From NCBI GenBank assembly GCA_017302455.1, contig JAFLDO010000026.1, positions 1 to 64,000 of the forward strand: a DNA stretch of 64,000 nucleotides. Reading direction: 5' to 3'. A program made the translations under genes and the position numbers. The notes below the pieces were generated by a model, which saw nothing but the letters and a program-made list of their open reading frames with translations, searched no databases and was not told the DNA's origin. Below are positions 1 to 9,493 of this stretch, in pieces. Each line of letters opens with the position of its first letter. Within the stretch, counting starts at the first letter, position 1. Source of the DNA: Accumulibacter sp. (GTDB taxonomy: Bacteria; Pseudomonadota; Gammaproteobacteria; Burkholderiales; Rhodocyclaceae).

Positions 1-79
1 CCGCCCGATTGCTTTCGCCCAGTCGCAGGCGTTGAATCATTTGTCGTATTTCGTACATTTCGAACTTCCTGTTAGCCAT
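1..79 (-). CDS. istA: IS21-family transposase IstA, N-terminal fragment (cut by window edge)
   Basis: Reading from the ATG at 79-77 on the minus strand gives 26 codons beginning MANRKFEMYEIRQ and continuing MIQRLRLGESNRA. The MYEIRQ...RLRLGES pattern is the usual N-terminus of IS21/IS408-type IstA, a small helix-turn-helix region that binds element ends before the DDE catalytic core. The rest of the protein is off the window, so whether the gene is intact cannot be judged. The family call rests on this short N-terminus together with the terminal repeat array behind it. Confidence 0.75.
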   Translation of the reverse strand, partial: MANRKFEMYEIRQMIQRLRLGESNRA

Positions 80-153
80 TGCGCCTGCCCCCGGCAAAAT
101 TGCCAGAGGTTACACAATCGGAAGTCCAAAACCGCCTCTACTTGCCTTCTACG

Positions 154-253
154 TGGCCTTATTGTGCCGCGATTGCTCTGGCCTCATTGCGCCGCGAGTC
201 CAGTGGCCTCATTACGCCGCCACCGAAATGGCCTTATAGCGGCGCGAACTAAC
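154..253. repeat. Four tandem 25-bp imperfect repeats at the IS21 end
   Basis: Copies start at 154, 179, 204 and 229, exactly 25 bp apart. Each has a conserved 19-bp core (second copy TGGCCTCATTGCGCCGCGA) followed by 6 variable bases. The copies differ from each other at a few positions. Such arrays are expected to be transposase-binding sites; here they lie between istA and the element tip at 254. The exact period of about 2.4 helical turns would put every site in a regular phase. Confidence 0.8.
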
Positions 254-254
254 A

Positions 255-1401
255 GGAGGCACGCGCGAGGGGCACCGGGGCTTCCTGGAGCGGGTGCGGG
301 AGTACGAGATGCGCCACCAGATTCCCGGCGTGCAGCCGGAGCAGGTGGTCCTGGTACAGGTGGTCGGCAAGCTGCCGCTGACCACCCCGGAAACCCTTGG
401 CGTTTCGATCCTGCGCGGGATTCGCGAGGGCGTGCGCAATCCGGACCTGGAATCGTGGAGAGACCTGCAGCGCTGGATGAACGCGGAAAAGTGCCGTATC
501 TTCATTCTCGCGCTGGAGCCGACTACTGAGGTTATCCGCGGCAGGGAGCGTGTGTTCCTGGACAACGCCGCCGTCTGGTTGGGCCGCTGGGTAGACAAGG
601 CCGCCAGCCATCTCTTCGTGCTCGTCGCCTGCCTCCGCTACGAGCCCGCCGAGCGTGGAGCGGGGCAAATCAGCGAGCAGGAGCGCGTGCGCCAGGAAGT
701 GGAAGACTTTACGCCGCCGCTGCCGATCGCCGGACTCATGCCGGAGATCGTCAAGCTGCCCGAACTGCCGCCGATCACCTTTGACGAATGGGACGCCTGT
801 GTCGCTGCTGGCGGCTGCCGGTACAAGGGTGATGATTCCGGCTGGGGCCGGGGCAGACGGCCGGTCATCAAGGTGACTCCGACCGACGCCCGGAACTACG
901 TCGTGTGGCTATCCAAGAAGACCGGTGAAAAATATCGGCTGCTGTCGGAAGCTGAGTGGGAGTATGCGGCGCGAGCAGGTAGCACTGACGCCTACCCCTG
1001 GGGCAAGGAGCCAGGGACGAATCGGGCAAACTTCTACGGATCGGGTAGCCAGTGGAGCGGTAAGCGGACAGCTCTGGTCGGCAGCTTCGCGGTGAACAAA
1101 TTCGGGTTGCACGACATGATCGGCAACGTGGTCGAATGGGTCGAGGATTGCTATCACAATCGCTACTTCGGCGCGCCGGCCGACGGTAGCGACTGGGGGG
1201 GGCAGAGAATGTCGGACTGGGGAGCCAAGCCACGAGGGGTGGGCCGTTGCTCCGGGTGATACCGAATTCTGGTACTACGTTCAGCGCGGAGGGAGTTGGC
1301 ACGATAACTCCAGGCGCGCACGTTCGGCCAAGCGTGGCTGGGGTGAACCCGGCGACCCCTTTTGCGTCCAGGGTTTCCGTGTGGCCAAGACGCTTCCCTA
1401 G
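255..1401 (+). pseudogene. SUMF1/formylglycine-generating-enzyme-like protein, broken by IS insertion, internal deletion and frameshift
   Basis: From about codon 175 the reading frame matches an FGE-sulfatase (SUMF1) domain: TFDEWDACVAAGG, KTGEKYRLLSEAEWEYAARA, FGLHDMIGNVVEWVEDC, and a C-terminus with RGGSWHDN, RRARSAKRG and GFRVAKTLP. Three lesions are visible. The 5' end is removed by the IS21 element at 254. The start of the FGE domain (the usual V/I-PAGxFxMGS segment) is missing, since EIVKLPELPP runs straight into ITFDEW. A run of eight G at 1195-1202 shifts the frame, so the plain frame stops at 1259 while the true C-terminus continues one frame over to the TAG at 1399-1401. The N-terminal part (FLERVREYE ... 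SHLFVLVACLRYE) resembles inactive-STAND-type domains from conflict systems, but that match is tentative. Some SUMF1 homologues are accessory proteins rather than sulfatase activators. Confidence 0.75.
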
Positions 1402-1608
1402 CGCAGCGCAGGATGCATGGCTTTTTGCGCTTTGCCCCTTTACCCCTCCACACTCTCATGGGCGGCGAATCGCCCCAGCGCCTTTGCTTTGCGGCCGCGA
1501 TCTGGTCGTCGGACAGCGGCGGCACACTGGGCAGCGCTTGCGACGCGCACCGAGTTCAACGGGCGCGCCGCAAGGACAGCGTGTGTGTAAGGTCTGCAAT
1601 CAGGCGTC

Positions 1609-1637
1609 TTGTAACGTGCGCACATCCGGCGTACATT
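1609..1637 (+). promoter_or_regulatory. Probable promoter of the tacAT toxin-antitoxin pair
   Basis: TTGTAA at 1609-1614 and TACATT at 1632-1637 are separated by 17 bp, giving a start site near 1644 and a leader of about 30 nt before the antitoxin ATG at 1676. The preceding stretch from 1402 shows no convincing gene. Related operons are autorepressed by antitoxin-toxin complexes, but I could not define an operator here. Confidence 0.45.
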
Positions 1638-1675
1638 TTGGTGTTCGTTTTCTTGTTCATTTCCGGAAATTCGCC

Positions 1676-1957
1676 ATGACCAGCACCGCCATCAAGGAAA
1701 GCCGCCTCAACATCCGCTGCGACAAGCGTGCGCGCGAACTGCTCGAACGCGCGGCCGCTTACTCGCACGTCAGCATTTCGGAGTTCGTGCTCTCGCAGGC
1801 CGTGGCTTCAGCCGAGCGAGTGGTCGAGGCAAACGCGTCAATCACCCTGCAAGCGGCGGATTTTGAGGCTTTTCTCGCCGCTCTCGACGCGCTCGATGAG
1901 CCAAACGCTGCACTGCAGCGCGCCTTCCAGCGCCATGCAAGTAGCCTCCGGAAGTGA
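1676..1957 (+). CDS. tacA: DUF1778 (TacA-type) antitoxin
   Basis: A 93-residue protein with the DUF1778 layout: an N-terminal ribbon-helix-helix DNA-binding segment (SRLNIRCDKRARELLERAA, about residues 8-26, then HVSISEFVLSQAV) and a C-terminal toxin-neutralising tail (TLQAADFEAFLAALD, residues about 60-75). It should bind and inactivate the GNAT toxin encoded next and repress the shared promoter. The ATG at 1676 opens the frame exactly where family members start. Its stop overlaps the toxin start by four bases (GTGA), the usual coupling in these modules. Family membership is clear; partner specificity is inferred from adjacency. Confidence 0.85.
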   Translation: MTSTAIKESRLNIRCDKRARELLERAAAYSHVSISEFVLSQAVASAERVVEANASITLQAADFEAFLAALDALDEPNAALQRAFQRHASSLRK

Positions 1958-2472
1958 GTGCTTATCGCATCAGGCCGCTCGACACCGCACTGGATGTCGC
2001 TGCTTTTCACTGCGGCAGCTCGCCGCTCGACGAGTACATTTGCCGCTATGCCTCGCAAGATGTGCGGAAAGACGTGGCGCGTGTTTTCGTTGCCACGCCC
2101 GACGATCAGCCGGAGCGATTGGCGGGGTTCTTCACCCTGAGCGCCGGCAGCGTCGCTTGCGGCGATCTGCCGCCTGCGCTCGCGCGCAAGCTGCCTCGCT
2201 ATCCGGTGCCGATCGCCCTGATAGGTCGGCTTGCCGTCGATACGCAGTTTCAGGGAAAGGGCCTGGGGTCAATTCTGCTGGCCGACGCCTGCGCGAAAGT
2301 CGTGCAGGCCGGTGCGGTGCTGGCCGTCGCCGGCATTGTCGTCGATGCCAAGGATCAAGCCGCCGCTGCGTTCTACACACATTTCGGCTTCGTTCCTTTG
2401 CCCGGCCGACCCGACCGCTTCTTACTGCGCGCGAGCCTGCTGCCGAAAGACCAGCGTCGTGGATCGGGTTAA
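1954..2472 (+). CDS. tacT: GNAT-family acetyltransferase toxin (TacT type)
   Basis: A 172-residue GNAT protein starting at a GTG that overlaps the antitoxin stop. The acetyl-CoA-binding motif A is visible as RLAVDTQFQGKGLGSILLADA (about residues 91-111, with the Q-G-K-G-L-G core), and the C-terminal GNAT segment as AAAFYTHFGFVPLPGRPDRF. Toxins of this family acetylate the amino group of charged tRNAs and stop translation; its antitoxin partner lies immediately upstream. The size matches the family's usual 160-180 residues, and no lesion is visible, so the module looks complete. The tRNA substrate cannot be read from sequence. Confidence 0.85.
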   Translation: MSAYRIRPLDTALDVAAFHCGSSPLDEYICRYASQDVRKDVARVFVATPDDQPERLAGFFTLSAGSVACGDLPPALARKLPRYPVPIALIGRLAVDTQFQGKGLGSILLADACAKVVQAGAVLAVAGIVVDAKDQAAAAFYTHFGFVPLPGRPDRFLLRASLLPKDQRRGSG

Positions 2473-2562
2473 CGCAGCGTAGCTCGACGTGGTTGCGGGG
2501 GTTGTCGGGTTACGGCCTGCGGCCTGGCCCGACCTATGGGGCGATGGCGCTCCGACGCTCGC

Positions 2563-5500
2563 TCACGCCGCGTTTTCCTGGCCGCCGGCCGGCGCGCGCA
2601 GTTGCTGGCGCAGCGCGTCGCGTCTGGCGCGGGCCTGCAGCACCGACGCCGCCTTGACGTGCCCGAAGCCTCGAATCTGCTCCGGCACGCTCGCCAGTTC
2701 GATGGCGCCGGCCAGCGTTTCGGGTTTGAGTTGCGCCAGGATCAGTTCGATATCGGCCTCGTAGTCGGTGATCAGTTGCCGTTCCATGCGCCTTTCCTCG
2801 GTCCTGCCGAAGGGGTCGAGGAGCGTGCCGCGCAGGCCCTTGAGCCGGCTCAAGCAGGTGAACGCGGTCATCATCCAGGCGCCGTAGCTGCGTTTGCGGA
2901 TTCTGCCTGTCTGCGGATCCGGCCGGGCGAGCAGCGGCGGCGCGAGATGGAAGCGCAGGCTGAAGTTGCCTTCGAAGGCTTCGCACAACTGCCGGCGGAA
3001 TGCCGGATCGGCATGCAGTCGCGCGACTTCGTACTCGTCCTTGACCGCCAGCAGCTTGCAGTAGGCGCGGGCGACGGCTTCGGTCAACGCTGTCGATTGC
3101 AGGGGCGCTTCGGCAGCGCGGACGCGCTCGACCAGTGTGCGGTAGCGTTCGGCGTAGCGTGCGTCCTGATACGCGGTGAGGGTTTCGACGCGGCGCTCGA
3201 TCGTCTCGTCGAGGCTACGCGAGATCGGCCGCGCCGTCGGCGTGCCCGCCGGTTGCAGCAGGCGGCGGACGGCTTCCGGGTCGTGCGCGGCGCGCCGGCC
3301 CCAGAGAAAGGCCTGGCGGTTCTTCTCGACGGCGGCGCCGTTGAGTTCGATGGACTGGTCGATCGCTGCCAGCGAGAGCGGCACCAGTCCGCGTTGCCAG
3401 GCGACGCCGAGCAGGAACAGGTTGCCGTAGAGCGCGTCGCCCATCAGGCGGCGGGCCATCTCGGCGGTGTCGAGGAATAGCGTCCGGCCGGCGCCGCAGG
3501 CTTCGTCGACGCGGGCCTGCATCGCCTGCTGCGGAAACTGCCAGTCGGGGTTGTGCGTGAATTCGGCGGTCGGTGTTGCGGCGACGTTGACGACTGCCCG
3601 CGTCTTGCCGGCAAGAACCTTCGACAGGGCTTCGGCGCCGGCGGTGACCACGAGGTCGCCGCCGATCACGGCGTGCGCTTCGCCGGTGGCGATGCGCGCG
3701 GCATGCAAGTCCTCGGGTCGGTCGGCAATGCGCAGGTGCGAAAAGACGGCGCCGAATTTCTGCGCCAGGCCGGTCATGTCGAGAACCGAGACGCCCTTGC
3801 CGTCGAGGTGCGCGGCCATGCCGAGCAGGGCGCCGAGAGTGACGACGCCGGTACCGCCGACGCCAGTGATCAGGATGTTGAAGGGGTGCCGGGTGTCGGC
3901 GAGTACGGGGTCGGGAAGCTTGGCAAAAGCGGTGGCAAACGCGTCGTCGAAAGCGCTGGCCGAGGCGCCATCGTCGGTGGCGATGGCGCGGCCGGCGCGC
4001 AGTCTGCCGCCTTCGACGCTGACGAAGCTCGGACAGAAGCCATTGACGCAGGAGAAATCCTTGTTGCACGACGACTGGTCGATCGCGCGCTTGCGACCGA
4101 ACTCGGTCTCGACCGGTATCACCGACAGGCAGTTCGATTGCACACCACAGTCGCCGCATCCTTCGCAGACGGCCGGGTTGATGAATACCCGCCGCGCCGG
4201 GTCGGCGAGCTTGCCGCGCTTGCGGCGACGGCGCTTCTCGGTGGCGCAGGTCTGGTCGTAGATGAGCACCGAGACGCCGCGATGTTCGCGCAGGTCGCGC
4301 TGAACCGCATCGAGCTGGTCGCGGTGGTGGATCGGCGTATGCGGAGCCAGGCCACGCACACCCTCGTACTTGGCGGGTTCGTCGGTGACGATGACGATCT
4401 TGCTGATCCCCTCGGCTTCGAGTTGCCGGGTGAGCTGCGGGACGCTCAGGCTGCCGTCCACCGGCTGGCCACCGGTCATCGCGACGGCGTCGTTGTAGAG
4501 GATCTTGTAGGTGATCGAGACTCCGGCGGCGACCGATTGGCGGATGGCCAGCAGCCCGGAGTGAAAGTAGGTGCCGTCGCCGAGGTTGGCGAAGATGTGC
4601 TTGACGTCGGTGAACGGCGCCTGGCCGACCCAGGTGACGCCTTCGCCACCCATATGCGTGAAGGTGGCCGTGCTGCGGTCCATCCAGGTGACCATGTAAT
4701 GGCAGCCGATGCCGGCGACGGCGCGCGAGCCTTCGGGGACGCGCGTCGAGGTGTTGTGCGGGCAGCCGGAACAGAAGTAGGGCGTGCGCTGAATCGTCGC
4801 CAGCGCTGCCGCGCCGGTCGGGGCGGTGCTCGGCGCGGGCGTCGTCGGGCTGTTCTGCTTGGCTTCGAGCAGCGCCAGCCGTTCGACGATCGCCGGCGAC
4901 GTGAAGAAGCGGTCGATGCGGGAGGCCAGCGCGCGCGCGACCTGGGCGACCGACAGTTCGCCGGCAGCGGGCAGCAGCCAGTCGCCGTGCGTCAGGTGGC
5001 CGCTGCCGGTGGGCAGCAGCGACCACTCGCCCTTCTCGTCGAACTTGCCGACGACGCGTGGCCGGACGTCCTCGCGCCAGTTGTAGAGTTCCTCCTTGAG
5101 CTGGTACTCGATCAGTTGCCGTTTCTCCTCGACGACGAGGATCTCTTCGAGCCCCTCGGCGAAACGGCGGACGCCGTCGGCCTCGAGCGGCCAGACCATG
5201 CCGACCTTGTACAGGCGAATGCCGATGCGCGCGGCCAGCTCGTCGTCGATGCCGAGTTCGGTCAAGGCCTGGCGCACGTCGAGGTAGGCCTTGCCGGCGG
5301 TGATGATTCCGAGACGGGCAGGCGACGCCGGGTCGGCGCTGTCGATGACGATGCGGTTGAGCTGGTTGGCGCGGCAATAGGCGAGCGCCGCATAGAGCTT
5401 GCGGTTGAGCAGGCGGGCTTCCTGTTGCAGCGGCGGGTCGGGCCAGCGGATGTTGAGTCCGTGCGCATCGTTCTCCGGCATCGCGAAGTCGTCGGGCAGG

Positions 5501-6165
5501 CGGATCACCGTCGACAGCGGGTCAATCGCCACCGAGGCCGACGTCTCCACCGTATCGGCCAGGGCTTTCATCACCACCCAGCAGCCCGAGTAGCGGCTCA
5601 TCGCCCAGCCGTGCAGGCCGTAGTCGAGATACTCCTGGACGTTGGCCGGGTAGAGTACGGGCATCATCACTGCCTTGAAGACGTGCTCGGTCTGGTGTGG
5701 CAGCGTCGACGACTTGGCCGCGTGGTCGTCGCCGGCGATCACCAGAACACCGCCGTACCTGGCCGTGCCGGCTGCGTTGGCGTGCCGGAAAACGTCGCCG
5801 CAGCGATCGACGCCTGGGCCCTTGCCGTACCACATGGCGAAGACGCCGTCGTAGCGGGCTCCCGGAAACAGATTGAGCTGCTGCGTTCCCCACACCGCGG
5901 TCGCCGCGAGATCTTCGTTGACCGCCGGCTGGAAGACGATGCGCTGGGCGTCGAGGTGTTGCCTGGCTTTCCAGAGCGCCTGATCGAGCCCGCCGAGTGG
6001 GCTGCCACGGTAGCCCGAGACGAAGCCGGCGGTGTTCAGTCCGGCGGCCTCGTCGCGCAGGCGCTGCAGCATCGGCAGGCGAACGAGGGCTTGTGTACCG
6101 GTCAGGAAGACGCGTCCCGAGGTGGCCGTGTAGCGGCTGTCGAGCGTGGTCGCGAGATCGCTCAT
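2563..6165 (-). CDS. Fused indolepyruvate ferredoxin oxidoreductase (IorA-IorB type)
   Basis: A 1200-residue protein of the fused 2-oxoacid:acceptor oxidoreductase family that decarboxylates aryl-pyruvates (indolepyruvate, phenylpyruvate) to aryl-acetyl-CoA. The N-terminal pyrimidine-binding part includes GYRGSPLGGLDQAL and WYGKGPGVDRCGDVFRHAN. A mid-protein TPP-binding region carries ANLGDGTYFHSGLLA and YNDAVAMTGGQPVDG. A cysteine-rich segment (CEGCGDCGVQSNC, then CNKDFSCVNGFC) should hold iron-sulfur clusters. The C-terminal gamma-type domain begins ITGVGGTGVVTLGALLG. The start at 6165 is chosen because a strong ribosome-binding site (GGAGGAG) lies just before it; the frame stays open further upstream without a good site. 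Product and family are clear; the physiological substrate and electron acceptor are inferred. Confidence 0.9.
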   Translation of the reverse strand: MSDLATTLDSRYTATSGRVFLTGTQALVRLPMLQRLRDEAAGLNTAGFVSGYRGSPLGGLDQALWKARQHLDAQRIVFQPAVNEDLAATAVWGTQQLNLFPGARYDGVFAMWYGKGPGVDRCGDVFRHANAAGTARYGGVLVIAGDDHAAKSSTLPHQTEHVFKAVMMPVLYPANVQEYLDYGLHGWAMSRYSGCWVVMKALADTVETSASVAIDPLSTVIRLPDDFAMPENDAHGLNIRWPDPPLQQEARLLNRKLYAALAYCRANQLNRIVIDSADPASPARLGIITAGKAYLDVRQALTELGIDDELAARIGIRLYKVGMVWPLEADGVRRFAEGLEEILVVEEKRQLIEYQLKEELYNWREDVRPRVVGKFDEKGEWSLLPTGSGHLTHGDWLLPAAGELSVAQVARALASRIDRFFTSPAIVERLALLEAKQNSPTTPAPSTAPTGAAALATIQRTPYFCSGCPHNTSTRVPEGSRAVAGIGCHYMVTWMDRSTATFTHMGGEGVTWVGQAPFTDVKHIFANLGDGTYFHSGLLAIRQSVAAGVSITYKILYNDAVAMTGGQPVDGSLSVPQLTRQLEAEGISKIVIVTDEPAKYEGVRGLAPHTPIHHRDQLDAVQRDLREHRGVSVLIYDQTCATEKRRRRKRGKLADPARRVFINPAVCEGCGDCGVQSNCLSVIPVETEFGRKRAIDQSSCNKDFSCVNGFCPSFVSVEGGRLRAGRAIATDDGASASAFDDAFATAFAKLPDPVLADTRHPFNILITGVGGTGVVTLGALLGMAAHLDGKGVSVLDMTGLAQKFGAVFSHLRIADRPEDLHAARIATGEAHAVIGGDLVVTAGAEALSKVLAGKTRAVVNVAATPTAEFTHNPDWQFPQQAMQARVDEACGAGRTLFLDTAEMARRLMGDALYGNLFLLGVAWQRGLVPLSLAAIDQSIELNGAAVEKNRQAFLWGRRAAHDPEAVRRLLQPAGTPTARPISRSLDETIERRVETLTAYQDARYAERYRTLVERVRAAEAPLQSTALTEAVARAYCKLLAVKDEYEVARLHADPAFRRQLCEAFEGNFSLRFHLAPPLLARPDPQTGRIRKRSYGAWMMTAFTCLSRLKGLRGTLLDPFGRTEERRMERQLITDYEADIELILAQLKPETLAGAIELASVPEQIRGFGHVKAASVLQARARRDALRQQLRAPAGGQENAA

Positions 6166-6284
6166 TGCTTCTCCTCCGTAGTTGTCAACGCCTCTGCCGC
6201 TTTTCGTGGGTTCCCGGTGAGCCGACAACCCGTCTGACCGCTGCCGTGCGCCGAGGTTGCGCGGTGCCGGCTGGGCCGTGGTGC

Positions 6285-7691
6285 TCAGCCTGCGGGCAGT
6301 ATCTTGCCGGGATTGAGCAGGTCGTGCGGGTCGAGCGCCGCCTTGATCGCCCGCATCACCGCCACCGCGTCGGCACCGTGCTCGCGTAGCATGAAGCGGG
6401 TCTTGCCGATGCCGATGCCGTGTTCGCCGGTACAGGTTCCGGACATCTGCAGGGCACGCTCGACGACGCGTTCGTTGATCCACTCGGCCTCCTGCAGGTC
6501 TCGCGGGTTGGCCGGGTCAACCAGGACGACCAGATGAAAGTTGCCGTCGCCGACATGACCGAAGAGGGCGATCGGGATGGCTACCTGGGCGATGTCTTCG
6601 TTGGTGCGCTGGATGCACTCGGCGAGACGCGAAATCGGCACGCAGACGTCGGTCGGAAAGGCGCGGCAACCCGGTTTCAGGCGCAGGCAGGCAAAGTACG
6701 CGGCGTGCCGCGCCTGCCACAGGCGGCTGCGCTCTTCGCTGCGCGTCGCCCACTCGAAATCCTGGCCGCCGAGGGCGCCGGCGATTTCCTGCACGGTCTG
6801 TGCCTGTTCGCCGACCGCAGCGGGGCTGCCGTGGAACTCGAAGAAGAGCGTCGGCAGTTCCTTCAGCGCCGTATGGCTGTGGCGATTGACGGCCGACAGG
6901 GTCAGCGCATCGAGCAACTCGACGCGCGCCACGGGAACGCCGAGCTGGATCGTCTGGATCACGGCCTTGACCGCCGCATCGATGTCGGCGAACACGCAGA
7001 CCGCCGCGGACATCGCTTCCGGGATCGGGTGGAGCTTGACCGTCAGTTCGGTGATGATGCCGAGCGTGCCTTCCGATCCGATCAGCAGGCGTGTCAGGTC
7101 GTACCCGGCCGAGGACTTGCGCGCCCGGCCACCGGTCTGGATGATGCGACCGTCAGCCAGGACGACGGTCATGCCGAGGACGTTGTCGCGCATCGTTCCG
7201 TAACGCACGGCGTTGGTTCCCGAGGCACGCGTCGCCGCCATGCCGCCGAGCGAGGCATCTGCACCGGGGTCGATCGGGAAGAACAGGCCGCTCCCCTTGA
7301 GCGCAGCGTTGAGCTGCAGGCGGGTAACCCCGGCCTCGACCGTCGCGTCGAGATCGTCGGCGTGCACGGCGAGGATCCTGTTCATCCCGGCGAGACTGAT
7401 GGTCAGGCCGCCGTGAATCGCCAGAACCTGTCCTTCGACCGAACTGCCCGTGCCGTAGGCAATCATCGGCACGCGATGACGATGGCAGAGGGCCGCCACC
7501 TCGGCAACTTCCTGCGTGCTCTCGGCGAGCAGGACGCCATCCGGCAGGGCCGGCTCATGAATCGACTCGTCGCGCCCGTGCTGGAGGCGGATCGAGTCGC
7601 CTTGCGAAAAGCGCGAGCCGGCTCGCTCACTGAGCAGCGATGCGACTTCTCCGGATAGTGGCCGGTGGGTAGGCGACGGGACGCTCATCAT
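6285..7691 (-). CDS. FAD-binding 2-hydroxyacid dehydrogenase (D-lactate dehydrogenase/GlcD type)
   Basis: A 468-residue flavoprotein of the vanillyl-alcohol-oxidase fold. The FAD-binding half includes VPMIAYGTGSSVEGQ, FPIDPGADASLGGMAATRAS and GYDLTRLLIGSEGTLGIITE. The C-terminal FAD-oxidase half has the hallmark GHVGDGNFH, thought to bind metal and substrate, and TCTGEHGIGIGK near the end. These fit D-lactate dehydrogenase (cytochrome) or the GlcD subunit of glycolate oxidase. No GlcE/GlcF partners are nearby, which favours the single-subunit dehydrogenase. It lies 119 bp upstream of the indolepyruvate oxidoreductase on the same strand, so the two may be co-transcribed and both handle 2-oxo/2-hydroxy acids. 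Two consecutive ATGs begin the frame after GAGAGGAG; the first is used here. Confidence 0.85.
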   Translation of the reverse strand: MMSVPSPTHRPLSGEVASLLSERAGSRFSQGDSIRLQHGRDESIHEPALPDGVLLAESTQEVAEVAALCHRHRVPMIAYGTGSSVEGQVLAIHGGLTISLAGMNRILAVHADDLDATVEAGVTRLQLNAALKGSGLFFPIDPGADASLGGMAATRASGTNAVRYGTMRDNVLGMTVVLADGRIIQTGGRARKSSAGYDLTRLLIGSEGTLGIITELTVKLHPIPEAMSAAVCVFADIDAAVKAVIQTIQLGVPVARVELLDALTLSAVNRHSHTALKELPTLFFEFHGSPAAVGEQAQTVQEIAGALGGQDFEWATRSEERSRLWQARHAAYFACLRLKPGCRAFPTDVCVPISRLAECIQRTNEDIAQVAIPIALFGHVGDGNFHLVVLVDPANPRDLQEAEWINERVVERALQMSGTCTGEHGIGIGKTRFMLREHGADAVAVMRAIKAALDPHDLLNPGKILPAG

Positions 7692-7827
7692 GGTCTCTGG
7701 CTCCTCTCAGGGCGATTCGCGTGCGGGCAGCTGCCCGATTCTACGGCGTTGTCTGTCGGAGGGTGTCGAAAAAGCTGGGGCGGGCTCGGTCTTGTGCGCT
7801 AGAATACTGCCCGGCTCCAAAAATCGT

Positions 7828-7856
7828 TTGACAGCTCGGCCCAAGGGCGTCAGAAT
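7828..7856 (+). promoter_or_regulatory. Promoter of the tRNA-tufB operon
   Basis: TTGACA at 7828-7833 and CAGAAT at 7851-7856 with a 17-bp spacer. This places initiation around 7863, just ahead of tRNA-Tyr. The bases after the -10 box (CGAGGGT then TCTT) form a GC-rich discriminator like those at other promoters in this supercluster, as expected for growth-rate-controlled stable RNA promoters. It should drive the three tRNAs, tuf, tRNA-Trp, secE and nusG. Confidence 0.7.
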
Positions 7857-7871
7857 CGAGGGTTCTTAGTT

Positions 7872-7956
7872 GGAGGGATACCCAAGTGGCCAACGGGATC
7901 AGACTGTAAATCTGACGGCTCTGCCTTCGAAGGTTCGAATCCTTCTCCCTCCACCA
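7872..7956 (+). tRNA. tRNA-Tyr (GTA)
   Basis: An 85-nt class II tRNA with acceptor arms GGAGGGA and TCCCTCC, discriminator A, encoded CCA, a long variable arm and the T-loop GGTTCGAATCC. The anticodon loop reads CTGTAAA with anticodon GTA, giving tyrosine. First gene of the tRNA-tufB operon. Confidence 0.97.
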
Positions 7957-8006
7957 AAATCGCCGCTGTTGGTTACGTTTTTCAGGCGTGTACGGGTAAT
8001 GGTTTT

Positions 8007-8080
8007 GCGGGTGTAGCTCAATGGTAGAGCTGAAGCCTTCCAAGCTTATGACGAGGGTTCGATTCCCTTCACCCGCTCCA
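8007..8080 (+). tRNA. tRNA-Gly (TCC)
   Basis: A 74-nt tRNA with acceptor arms GCGGGTG and CACCCGC and encoded CCA. The anticodon stem AAGC/GCTT encloses CTTCCAA, anticodon TCC, giving glycine. It sits between tRNA-Tyr and tRNA-Thr, as in classical tufB operons. Confidence 0.97.
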
Positions 8081-8119
8081 CGTAGCGGCCGCAAGATTGC
8101 TTCAGGCTTCTCGAACGAC

Positions 8120-8194
<75 letters not shown>

Positions 8195-8247
8195 CCGTTT
8201 GGTGCTGCAGATTCATTATTTAACTTTAACGTCTTGAGGTACCGGTA

Positions 8248-9438
<1,191 letters not shown>

Positions 9439-9493
9439 TTCCTTTCAGGCTTCGTGGTGGCTCCGTTCGCGGAGCCACCACAGTCTCTGCCGC

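Larger units (their letters stand above)
1..254 (-). mobile_element. IS21-family insertion sequence, one end only (partial)
   Basis: One terminus of an IS21-family element that continues off the left edge of the window. It is read on the minus strand. The outer tip is placed at 253-254, where the element would begin 5'-TGTTAG, matching the TG...CA ends typical of this family. Inside lie four tandem 25-bp repeats (154-253), comparable to the multiple terminal repeats of IS21-type elements, and then the start of istA (79 down to 1). The open frame of a SUMF1-like gene begins right beside the tip, so the element appears to have inserted into that gene. The other end, istB and any target-site duplication are outside the window. 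Confidence 0.8.

Noticed and set aside
32-529. A 165-codon plus-strand frame at the left end
   Set aside because: It runs across the IS end and the 25-bp repeats, opposite istA, and has no recognisable domain.
1402-1608. Possible small genes between the SUMF1 pseudogene and the toxin-antitoxin pair
   Set aside because: Several short frames exist, but none has a ribosome-binding site or a recognisable product, so nothing is annotated apart from the promoter.
3553-6237. An 894-codon open frame on the plus strand opposite the indolepyruvate oxidoreductase
   Set aside because: It is a GC-rich antisense shadow with no recognisable domains, lying over a gene with clear catalytic motifs.
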